DNA from: Stemphylium vesicarium
Lineage: Eukaryota > Ascomycota > Dothideomycetes > Pleosporales > Pleosporaceae
DNA length: 20,031 nucleotides
Direction of reading: 5' to 3'
Assembly (NCBI GenBank): GCA_004380135.1
Contig: QXCR01000303.1
Location: 1 to 20,031, forward strand
Shown: piece after piece, positions 1-7,400 of the stretch
Layout: the number at the start of each line of letters is the position of its first letter
Numbering within the stretch: the stretch's first letter is position 1
Notes under the pieces: model-generated
Database searches by the model: none
What the model was told of the DNA's origin: nothing
The model's input: the letters and a program-made list of their open reading frames with translations, nothing else
Translations under genes and position numbers: made by a program

Positions 1-137
1 GTACGGGACAGTGCGCTCGAGGCTCTCGGCAAGGTAAAGGTAGCGTTTCGATGACGTAGCTCTGTTGACAGCGGTCAATAGCTCGTCGGCATGCAGTAGC
101 GAATACAGCGGGTATTGTCGACAGCCGGGCTCATAAC
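1..137 (-). mobile_element. copia-A leader with half-tRNA primer-binding site (partial, runs off left edge)
   Basis: Reading the minus strand, the 5' LTR at 138-299 is followed immediately by GTTATGAGCCCGG (plus strand 125-137). This is complementary to the anticodon arm of eukaryotic initiator tRNA-Met (GGGCTCATAAC), the half-tRNA primer known for copia-type elements. Bases 1-124 are then the untranslated leader between primer site and gag; no coding sequence is visible. The stretch shows no RIP, so the element looks young. The rest of the element lies beyond base 1. The assignment rests on the LTR-primer adjacency, which recurs at 15493-15506 and, mutated, at 1332-1346. Confidence 0.72.
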
Positions 138-299
138 TGTAACTGCGTGAGCAGTGTCGAGTTAGAGGCTGCGGATCAAAGATTGTATTGCTATCTGTTG
201 TCGTGTGTTCTGATCTCTTTTTCTGTTTCCGGAGCTTCCGGCTTAGAGGTAGGTGCCTGCTACAATAGCAAATCATGTGACCCTAGTCACGTGGTTACA
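138..299 (-). repeat. 5' LTR of copia-A (162 bp)
   Basis: The unit is bounded by TGTAAC...GTTACA and matches, in inverted orientation, the solo LTR at 13493-13652 along its whole length except for a 2-bp indel in a GT run. That second copy has a perfect 5-bp target duplication, which fixes the ends. The flanks here (ATAAC and ACCAC) do not match, as expected if only one LTR of a full element lies in the window. In sense orientation a CACGTGAC box begins 7 bases from the LTR start (288-293 on plus). A CCGGAGCTTCCGG near-palindrome lies at about 232-244. No RIP is seen. Confidence 0.85.
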
Positions 300-404
300 A
301 CCACATCGGCATCGAGTTTAACACCAGCAGCAGCGAGTATATCGACCAATGTCACTTGCAGCACCGTACAGAGCGGTTGCGATACGTCTGCCTCAGACAC
401 GTGA
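300..404 (+). pseudogene. Ser/Thr-rich ORF fragment next to the copia-A LTR
   Basis: An open frame of 34 codons runs from the LTR edge to TGA at 402-404. It is rich in Ser/Thr and has two cysteines (NVTCSTVQSGCDTSASDT). Base composition is normal, without RIP, and the Ser/Thr-Cys style resembles the stalk of secreted or wall-linked fungal proteins. The 5' part would have been cut off by the copia-A insertion; a frame continuing into the LTR is probably accidental. Function is unknown and the fragment may be non-coding. Confidence 0.22.
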
Positions 405-504
405 CTAGCCTTTATCCTTAGTAAGTACCTCTATCAACGTCCACTTGGGCGCGTCGCCTGGAAGCAGCCCTCCGCACAACACAGCTTCGCACACCTCCAG
501 GCTT
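405..504. other. No gene seen
   Basis: Un-RIPped sequence between the Ser/Thr-rich fragment and the hAT-type repeats. A CACGTGAC octamer lies at about 398-405. The outer end of the hAT element probably lies near 490-510, but I could not fix a terminal inverted repeat. Confidence 0.3.
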
Positions 505-700
505 TGGCGGCAGACTTGCCAACAAACAAGCTGCTTTCAAGCGCTTGGCTTGATAGGCTTGACTTGGCTTGGTTCCCCCAAATCAAGCTCCCTATAGTAG
601 ATAGTAAGCCAAATCAAGCCGTAATGGAAGGCTTGCTTGATAGGCTTGATAGGCTTGATAGGCTTGATAGGCTTGATAGCAGCAAGCATATGAGCTGTTT
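505..700 (+). repeat. Subterminal repeat block of a hAT element (GCTTGATAG array)
   Basis: Five perfect tandem copies of the 9-mer GCTTGATAG occupy 635-679. They are preceded by imperfect copies in both orientations (GCTTGGCTTGATAGGCTTG near 541-559; AATCAAGC and CCAAATCAAGCC near 582-620). The inverted pair CTCCCTATAG (588-597) and TATAGGGAC (near 699-707) could form a stem around the array. Such direct and inverted short repeats next to the transposase start are typical of hAT subterminal regions, where transposase binds. The hAT assignment is inferred from the ORF that starts at 915. Confidence 0.5.
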
Positions 701-914
701 ATAGGGACGGCTACTTATTAATTTATATGACGCTTTTAGTGTTGCCGTAGAAGCAATCTATTGATACTTTCCTAGTGTGGTAGCTAGCTTAGTAAGCTGC
801 CCGCCACCTCAACGACGTGCTACCCTAGCTGCTTCTACTATCTCTCTGTATACTGCATCCTCTCTGTCATAGCTTTGTTAATATCGTTACCATCGCTATT
901 CTCTTTCTAACACC
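701..914 (+). promoter_or_regulatory. Probable 5' untranslated/promoter region of the hAT ORF
   Basis: Moderately AT-rich sequence with pyrimidine-rich patches (CATCCTCTCTGTC, TATTCTCTTTCTAACACC) just before the ATG at 915. The ACACC ATG context is favourable for fungal initiation. No TATA box is convincing. Confidence 0.3.
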
Positions 915-1143
915 ATGCCACCTAAAAAGCGCGGTTTGAGCGGCGCAGCTCCTCAAAACAAGCGCCCAAAAGTCGCGTCTCGCGGCACCGTCAGCCAGCC
1001 TATCGTGCTCGATACGCAGCAATCGTTACTACGCCTGTCGCCTCGTAAAGCACTAGTACAAGCGGCTCAGACTACAGATTTTGAGTCACAACTGCGCGAG
1101 TCGCAAGCTGAAGATGTGACGGTTTATGAGGTAGGGACATTCG
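915..1143 (+). pseudogene. hAT-type transposase, N-terminal fragment
   Basis: The frame starts MPPKKRGLSGAAPQNKRPKV, a basic, probably nuclear-localising N-terminus, followed by RGTVSQPIVLDTQQS, SPRKALVQAAQ and TDFESQLRESQAED. I recognise this from memory as the N-terminus of hAT (Restless-like) transposases common in Pezizomycotina. The BED finger, catalytic RNase H-like fold and hAT dimerisation domain are absent. The family-like sequence stops near 1136, where the putative copia-B LTR begins (TGTGCCACGTGG at 1144), so the ORF was interrupted by that insertion. The open frame to 1226 is read-through into the LTR. This part is not RIPped. The family call is memory-based and could be confirmed only by a search. 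Confidence 0.6.
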
Positions 1144-1332
1144 TGTGCCACGTGGTGGAGAGATGGTTTCTCCTGCTCTTGAGCAGCACCTGCTGCGCTT
1201 ATCGCGATCATCGATACGTCATGTAAACAGATCATCGTAATAGCCCTATATAAGACTACTACGACAGCTATATAGAAGAAGAAGACATTAGCTTATATAT
1301 AACACTCTTCTCTTACTACTTATACTTCTATA
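1144..1332 (+). repeat. Putative 5' LTR of copia-B
   Basis: The right end is set by the RIPped primer site at 1333 (LTR ending CTATA, derived from CTACA). The left end is proposed at TGTGCCACGTGG because it resembles the copia-A LTR start (TGT, three bases, CACGTG) and because hAT coding sequence stops there. A TATA-like CCTATATAAG lies at 1244-1253, about 80 bp before the LTR end. No second copy was found in the window, so the left boundary is tentative; TGTAAAC at 1222 is an alternative. Confidence 0.45.
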
Positions 1333-1346
1333 GTTATAAGCCTAGC
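1333..1346 (+). other. RIPped half-tRNA-iMet primer-binding site of copia-B
   Basis: The sequence GTTATAAGCCTAGC equals the primer site GTTATGAGCCCGGC seen at copia-A and copia-E after three transitions (TGA to TAA, CC to CT, GG to AG). It lies directly after the LTR end, as in those elements. Confidence 0.6.
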
Positions 1347-1540
1347 TATTAATTTTATTTACTATATTTAACTTTAAGCACGACGAGCTATTAATTACTA
1401 TTAATAGAGCTATATTATTACTATTAATAGAGCTATATTATTACTATAGCTACTATTATCTTTCTCTTACTAAGCCTTAAGCGCATAATATTATATAAGA
1501 GTTATATTTAAGAGCTAATAAAGCCTAATTTAGAATAGCT
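1347..1540 (+). repeat. RIPped copia-B leader with a 23-bp tandem duplication
   Basis: AT-rich, TpA-rich non-coding leader. A 23-bp unit beginning TTACTATTAATAG is present twice head to tail at 1395-1417 and 1418-1440, with seven further bases. Because both copies carry the same TpA-rich sequence, the duplication probably post-dates RIP or is a polymerase slip. Confidence 0.55.
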
Positions 1541-4140
1541 ACTACTAAGCTAAATAGACTAATTATAAGGATAATAGTTATACTTAAGAAGCCTATAGAC
1601 TAGAAAGAATAGATCTTCCTACAAAAGGATAGCGCAAATAGGCATCACCTATGGTCGATAGTAAACCCAGACCTTGACGAGATGGCCCTCGAGAAGCTCA
1701 AGGAGCCAGCAGCGGTAGAGCCAGAGCACTACCATGATGAGACAGAGGAGGACACCGGTGTCGTGATGAGAGACATGACGGCCGAGGAGTTCCAGAGATA
1801 CCAGCAGGCGGAGAAGCACTACGATCGAGCATTAGCTAGACATACGATCAAGAGGAAAGCGCTAAACGACTTTACCTAAGAGATCGGCCGAACGATCAGC
1901 CGCCGTCACATACATCTCATCCAGAGCGACGATACAGCGTACGCTCGACTAAAGAAGCTGAAGAAGCACCTCTGCCCATCGACGGCCGAGAGGGAGCTAC
2001 AGCTTATAGCCAAATATCGACAACTTCAGAGTCGACCCCGAAACAACATCGATACCTGGCTTGAGCAATGGCTGCACGTCGTACGAATGTGCGAAACAGC
2101 CCACCTACCTGATGTTACGTCACCTTGAGTCCAGCGCGACTTCCTCCTCGCTATCAAGGGTCTCGACGAGACATGGGCGACAACCCAGCAAGCTACGCTG
2201 TTTCGAGCCCAGATCAATGCTCAGACGATTCCAAGCCTTGATGATCTTGTGGCTGAGTTCGGCATGTACTGGCGCTCCAAAAAGCCAGTAGCGTCTTCAC
2301 TCGGAACCTTCGCGACGTTGGGCATCGACCAGAGTTCAGAGACACCAGCAGCAAATATAGAGAGGAATAGCGAGAACAAGGACAGGAGACTCGAATGCAA
2401 GTGCGGTCGCATGCACCGATTCAAGGACTGCTGGTACCTAGGAGGGAAGAACAAACCTCAGGGCTGGACACCAAAAGCAGAAATACAAGAGAGATTTAAC
2501 ACAGCAATGGCAAGCCAATCATCATTTGGACGAGCCATGAGAGCGGCTCTCAGAGCCAACACGAACTCAGCAGCTTCGACCACGCGACGACAGTTCGACG
2601 ACCGAAGCCCGACAGTAGAAACTATCAACAGTCATGTACTGCAGCTCACCATAATTACAGACTGCACAGACAAGCAGACGATCAAACTAAACCTAATTAA
2701 CCGATAGATCCTTAATCTAGGATCGAACACGCATATGACCAACACTAGAGCGTACGGCTAGAAGAAGCGCGCTAATAGCATAGGTGAAGTGGTTAAGGCT
2801 GGAAATCAAGAGTTGGTGATATAAGAGTGGGGAGATGTAGTTCTACTTATTAACACGCCCACGGGCATAGAGCAGATTGAGCTCACCTACGTGGCGTACG
2901 TACCAGAATTCCTTACGAACGTCGTCGGTCTTTCTCGATGTCGATCGATCGGCATACACTTCGACTCAGGCCGAGACTGTCTATACCAGCGGCGATGGAA
3001 CAACGTTATAAGCAAGCTTCAATACGTGGGAGGCCATTGGCTGATAGACGCTGACGGCATGGAGCGGCCAAATGCTGGCCCTCTGCTTGCCGCCTCGACT
3101 CACGCCTACAAGAAGCCTTCGCACGAGCCTCGGAAGCCGCTACAGCTTACACCAAACGAAGCTCATGTTATGTGGGGCCACGCAGGTCGAAAGGCGATTG
3201 AACATCTGCCAGGAAGCGTGGACGGACTAGAGCTGGTGGACGGCAACCCAGCCCCGAAGTGGAAGGATTGTGAGACGTGTATATAGTCAGAACTAACACA
3301 GCTTATTAGCTAGAGACTACCGCGAGAACCAGCAACTCGACTATTTTAGCGTATTAGTATCGACTTAATATAGCTATTAGAGCGAGGCGAGCGTTATTAT
3401 AATAGCGACTAATATCTATTCTATATAACTAATTAAGATTCGAAGTGGCACAAAGGAAGCTATATGCTAGACAAGACAAAGGCAACTCTGACACGAGTCT
3501 TTAAGCGATTGCTAGCTAAGATCTAACTTTAATATAACAGCTAAGTTACTGTCATTCGGCTTGACATAGAAGCTGGATACGTTAAGCTACTCGAGATGTG
3601 CAGAGACCTTGGAATAGCTCTAGAACCGAGGGCTATAGAAGCACAGAATAGAGGCATTGAGCGAGCAGGGAAGTTAATCATTATCCGAGCTAGGGCGATC
3701 CGACTGCATGCGGGTCTACCTAAGGAGTACGCCAACAAGTGTGTAATAATAGCAATATACCTACTCAACCGTACGCTAGTTAAAGCAATTAACTAGAGCT
3801 ATCCGTACACTAAAATTAAGGGAGTTAAACTATCTATTACTTATCTTAAAGTAATTAGAGCGAGAGCATACGTGCTTAACGAAAAGCTACTACGCGGAGC
3901 GAAGCTTAAGTCTTAATTATTAATTAGATTAGGGTTAGAGTTAGGGTTAGACTTAACTAATATATTCTAAATCTAGTTGCCGACAATCGGACGAGTCATA
4001 CGGACACGAGACGTTGTCTTTCTGAGAGACAAGCTCTGCGACGGCCAAGGCCAGTACGCAGAGAAAAGCTATATTCGGGAGGTAGCTGAAGTGCTCGACA
4101 TCGAGGATTCGCCTAACTATAGCAACAAATTAACAGATTA
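1541..4140 (+). pseudogene. copia-B Gag-Pol remnant (Gag, protease, GAG-pre-integrase, integrase)
   Basis: One reading frame can be followed for about 2.6 kb, interrupted by in-frame TAA/TAG/TGA, mostly explicable as RIP of Gln and Trp codons. Gag includes IFLQKDSANRHHLWSIVNPD upstream of 1682 and a zinc knuckle CKCGRMHRFKDC (2396-2431). A degenerate protease GSNTHMTN follows near 2720-2745; its active-site Asp reads as Asn. The GAG-pre-integrase block has HVMWGHAG (about 3163) and CETC (about 3269-3280). Integrase shows SIDLI (first Asp), RLDIEAGY (second Asp) and EAQNRGIERAGK (catalytic Glu region, about 3640), then YLLNRT and IGRVIRTRDVVFLRD (about 3980-4030). RT and RNase H are not recognisable downstream, so the element is truncated or RIPped beyond reading. 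Gag at 1640-3290 is only lightly mutated; the integrase is heavily mutated. Confidence 0.8.
3929..3952 (+). repeat. Short telomere-like hexamer run
   Basis: Four in-register hexamers, TTAGGG, TTAGAG, TTAGGG, TTAGAC, lie inside the copia-B integrase C-terminal region, reading RLGLELGLD in frame. Two are perfect fungal telomere units. The run is too short to be a telomere. It may be chance or a small insertion during repair. Confidence 0.3.
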
Positions 4141-4654
4141 GCTATCTTCGTCTAAAGATGTAGGTGCATATAAAGATATACAATAAGATAAGAATAAAAT
4201 TAGTAATATAATTTATATTTAACTACGATAGTAAGCTAACTAGTAAGATAATCATTAGTAATATAAGATAAAAAGATAACTTAGAACTCTAGACGCGATA
4301 CTAAATTTATAGAAACTAAGCTTACTTATAGATTAAGTAATAGATAATACTAGCTAAGAATAAGAATATACACTAGCACTAAAAAGAGAGGCGTTAAATT
4401 AAATAACTAGTAATATAAGACGATAATGTTATGGGCGGAAAGAGGCCTGCTAACGAGTATGCATTTGCTCCTATGTACAGAATAAGAAAGGTAGAGAAAA
4501 GAAGTGTAGGTGTCCTCCTTCGTACGGTACTTATCCTTTGCGCTACCTCTACGCTAGCGTTCCGCGCTAGCCTAAAGTAAGAAGGTAGCAGTACTTAGGC
4601 GTAGCCCTTTACAAAAATACTTCTCTAGAAAACCTTCTACTATAAAATAAAAAA
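4141..4654. other. Unassigned TE-derived stretch with a low-RIP island at 4427-4620
   Basis: Bases 4141-4426 are extreme TpA-rich sequence with no readable protein on either strand; they may be RIPped copia-B RT or gypsy-C integrase. At 4427 composition changes sharply to TGTTATGGGCGGAAAGAGG and stays GC-normal to about 4620. This piece has a 50-codon open frame from ATG 4431 that I do not recognise. A TGTT start suggests an LTR, but no partner copy or matching ACA end was found. Confidence 0.3.
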
Positions 4655-4800
4655 AGATAATAAATTTAAAGTTAAGAAAATCCTTATATACTAAATGTAA
4701 AGTATTAGTTAAGAATACCTAGTTAGATAGTTAGGCTACTCTAAGAGTAATAATATATAGGAGCTAGATATAAACCTTATAAACTACTAATAGCTCCTGT
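4655..4800 (+). pseudogene. gypsy-C Pol C-terminal chromodomain remnant
   Basis: The plus-strand frame reads FKVKKILIY, two stops, SIS, stop, EYLVR, stop, LGYSKSNNI, stop, ELDINLINY. Treating TAG/TAA as RIPped Trp/Gln/Arg, this is the chromodomain pattern of chromovirus-type Ty3/gypsy integrases (E-V-E-K-I-L, R-E-Y-L-V-R-W, G-Y, W-E-L). It establishes that a plus-strand gypsy element, distinct from gypsy-A, ends here and continues with gene X on the opposite strand and an LTR at 13777. The rest of its pol is not identified upstream. Confidence 0.65.
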
Positions 4801-4929
4801 ACTAGTACTACTATAATTAAAAGATTCTTAGTAATTAAAGGGTAACTCTATAAAGGCGCTCTAGATACTAGGCGAAAGATTTAGGGTAAACCCTTTAGAA
4901 GGCTTAGTAAACTCTATTACTAACTCCTT

Positions 4930-5214
4930 CTATTCCAACTCGGAGATTTCGCGCTCTTCGACGGCAATCGCTTCCTCGGCCCGCTTGTCCAGCAAATCCA
5001 TTTGGAGCCGCAACCGCTCCTCGCGCGCACGTTGCACCCGCAACTCCTCAAGCGCTTTCTCGTGCGCTTTCATCACTGCATCTTGCGCAGCACGACTCTC
5101 CTTAATGCGATCGCGCAACTTCTCTTTCTTAGCGGCTAGACGCTTAAATTCCGACTTAGTAACGTAGACGTTGCACTATTAGCTATAATATAGGCACGCG
5201 CTATACTTCCTTAA
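4930..5214 (-). pseudogene. Gene X, 3' block: coiled-coil half of an antisense Cys-rich ORF in gypsy-C
   Basis: On the minus strand this block carries the C-terminal part of a 140-codon ORF, from the gypsy-A insertion (target duplication 5210-5214) to TAG at 4932-4930. It reads VYVTKSEFKRLAAKKEKLRD and continues as a long charged heptad-like helix (AAQDAVMKAHEKALEELRVQ, then REERLRLQMDLLDKRAEEAI) ending EEREISELE, an apparent coiled coil. Most of it is free of RIP. The N-terminal Cys-rich half lies at 13354-13661; the frame is exact across the insertion. It resembles small Cys-cluster plus coiled-coil proteins frequent in ascomycete repeat regions, with no known function. The stop may itself be RIP-made, in which case the protein was longer. 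Confidence 0.65.
5210..5214. repeat. Left target-site duplication of gypsy-A (CTTAA)
   Basis: CTTAA directly before the LTR start TGTCAC; the same five bases follow the 3' LTR at 13354-13358. Confidence 0.9.
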
Positions 5215-5428
5215 TGTCACGAGCCTCTAGGGCGAAGACCCAGCCACAGGCAGGCCAGCCGCCGGAGACCCTACGGGATCCCGCCGGTCCGCACTAGCCA
5301 TAACCACGTGACCTTATTATATAATATAGGTATATATTATCTCTCTTAAAGCCTTAATTACTTCTTAAGAATTTATCTTAATATAAGCTTATACTTATAT
5401 TTTAGCACCTATTTAAGAACTCCTTATA
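5215..5428 (+). repeat. 5' LTR of gypsy-A (214 bp)
   Basis: Begins TGTCACGAGCC and ends TCCTTATA (RIPped from TCACA). It aligns end to end with 13140-13353. It holds an intact CACGTGAC box at 5305-5312 followed by TATA-rich sequence (TTATATAATATAGG). Differences between the two LTRs are nearly all C-to-T or G-to-A at CpA/TpG, so divergence reflects RIP rather than age. Confidence 0.93.
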
Positions 5429-5460
5429 ATTTAAATCTTTCTTACTCCTTATTAGATAGA

Positions 5461-5634
5461 TGTCGAATGTGGTACGGTCCAAGTAGAAGACATGAGAGAA
5501 GGTAGAAGGTTGTTGTATTGAGAGAGCTATAGAGAGTGATTATATACACAACCAAGATGAGTAAGCAGGTGACGAAGGGTCACGTGAAAGATACAGTTCA
5601 CATGTACCTTGTGAACTAGGGTGCCATGCTGACA
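5461..5634 (-). repeat. Solo LTR of copia-C (174 bp) nested in gypsy-A
   Basis: Plus-strand ends are TGTCGAATG and GCTGACA; the reverse complement matches the copia-C 3' LTR at 14982-15155 over all 174 bp. It is flanked by perfect ATAGA duplications (5456-5460, 5635-5639), so it is a true insertion that later lost its body by LTR-LTR recombination. It is scarcely RIPped although gypsy-A around it is, so it arrived after that RIP or is too short to be a target. A GTCACGTG box lies at 5579-5586. Confidence 0.9.
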
Positions 5635-5716
5635 ATAGATAGTTATTAAGATATCTACTTTTTACTCTATTTCTAAATACTTCCTTAGAAAAGTGTTTCT
5701 ACCTAAACCTATAGCA

Positions 5717-7400
5717 ATGAGTTCCTTACGCAACACGAGAGGCAAGCAGGCGGCCCGTCGTGGGTCCGCCACCTCTCCAGAGCATGACACCATTGCTACC
5801 AGACCTCCTGCGTCTAAGCTAGCGGCTCCACGCAGAGAGACGACGCGAAAGGTTAGAGACCCCCAACGTAACACGCCTAAGAGTAGTAATAGTAACGAGC
5901 CTAAGGGCTATCGCGATAATAAAGAGGGACCCCCTATAAGAAGTAACTCTAACCCTAAAATCTCTATAGAGATTTATTAGAATAATAAAGGGGCACTTTT
6001 TATTAACCCCCTATTTAATTATAGGAATACGCGCAGCACCTTACCTATTAAAGAACTAGGTCTAGCGGTTAGAGGCGCGCCTCTCTATTATACCTAGTTA
6101 GCGACTAAGTTACGTAGGGCGCATATATAACACGATAATCTAATAGCGTCTAGTACTACTATAGCATCCTAATTAGGAACTAGCTAAGGTAGAGAGTCGT
6201 TAAACTACGTTTCCGCCCCTATCCTAACGTAGGACCTAAAGCCCGTTATTAGTACCTAAGAATAAGTTACCTAACTTACCTTAGACCTATAGGAAGCTGA
6301 GGATCGTAGTGAACTAGAGGATTGGCTGATCAAACTCCAAGAACGAGTGGCCACAGCCAACCTCCTCCTCACGGCTCGCGCAGCCACCGGAGAACCTGCG
6401 GGCCAAACCAGCAACGACACCGTCGAGGCGTCGAAGCTAATAAGGGCTCTTAATGCTGCTACACCAAGACCTAAGTTAGGCGACTCCGGCAGACCAGCGA
6501 CCCCGCAGCAGGTAGAGTAATAGATTAAGGATATTAAAGGTGTCTTTGCCATAGCTACTATCCACAAGGATAGTCAAACCAGAACCATATGAGCTCTAGG
6601 TACCATCTCCTTCGCTATCCACCAAGACCTGCTCCTACAGCGGCTTAGGGACGGACCACTAAGGGGATAGGACTAGGTTAAGACTAAGGAGCGTAACCTC
6701 GTATAAGACCCCCTCCTTATAAAGTATAAGAACTATACTAAGTTCTTTAACTTTATATAGTAGAATAACGATATAGTAAACTTCTTCCTACTATAGCTTA
6801 GTAGGAGAGAGTTACTACTCTCTTAAAGCTTCTTTCGAACTCCTAATAACTAGGATAATAATAAGGCTAAGATTATCTTTATCTAGTTAAAGATACTAGA
6901 CGTTATAAGGCGGGAAATGCAGCGCTATAGCGCCTTTAAAACTATCTATAACTAGGTAGACTTCGAGCGAGCACTGCGTAATGCAGAGACGGCCAACCGC
7001 GCCCTGACCGCTCCGTCGCACTCCCAGGGAGGTACCGAAGGGTACGGCGGACGCCGTAGCAAGCGTCCGAGTGTATAGTCCAATTAGGGCAGGAAGAGGC
7101 AGGATCGTAAGCCCTCTACTTAATCTAGCAGAGTATCACTAAGCCGCTCTAATATAGGCCTAAAGGGTAACTAACCCTTTAACTCCCTATACCCTTCGAA
7201 TAGGGCTCCAGGAGATCGTCGCGACGAAAGACGTCGCGACAATAATTACGATAGCTAATAAGATAATAACTAGTAAGAAGAGCAACTAGAGGGCAAGATC
7301 CAAGCCTACTAGAAGTAACGTAACTATTAAGGTAAGACTAATAAGTCTAAGGACTTAGGAAAAGCCACTCCCTAGTCGCAAATCTTTCCTAGCTACCTCT
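5717..7400 (+). pseudogene. gypsy-A Gag remnant
   Basis: The start is taken as ATG 5717 (MSSLRNTRGKQAARRGSATS), followed by a basic, Arg/Ser/Pro-rich N-terminus to about 5980. The frame then passes through RIPped sequence into a clean stretch at 6293-6660: SELEDWLIKLQERVATANLL, then TPQQVE, stop, IKDIKGVFAIATIHKDSQ and LGTISFAIHQDLLLQRLRDG, a helical capsid-like segment. It continues in the same frame through FERALRNAETANRALTAPSH (about 6960) into an Arg/Asn-rich tail. A zinc knuckle is expected near 7290-7340 but I cannot read one with confidence. Gag is in a different frame (offset -1) from Pol, which begins near 7400; whether this was a programmed shift or damage cannot be told. Confidence 0.72.

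Noticed and set aside
147..404. 85-codon plus-strand ORF with a hydrophobic, signal-like stretch
   Set aside because: Its first half is the reverse strand of the copia-A LTR, which also exists as a solo LTR at 13493; the signal-like segment is LTR sequence. Only 300-404 is kept as a weak fragment.
3929..3952. Interstitial telomere or chromosome end
   Set aside because: Only two perfect TTAGGG units, inside copia-B integrase sequence and continuous with its frame.
1144..4620. Copia-B ending with a 3' LTR at 4427
   Set aside because: TGTTATGGGCGG does not match the proposed 5' LTR start TGTGCCACGTGG and no polypurine tract precedes it.
5662..5874. Minus-strand ORF overlapping gypsy-A Gag
   Set aside because: The plus-strand frame continues with Gag sequence and is in the element's orientation.
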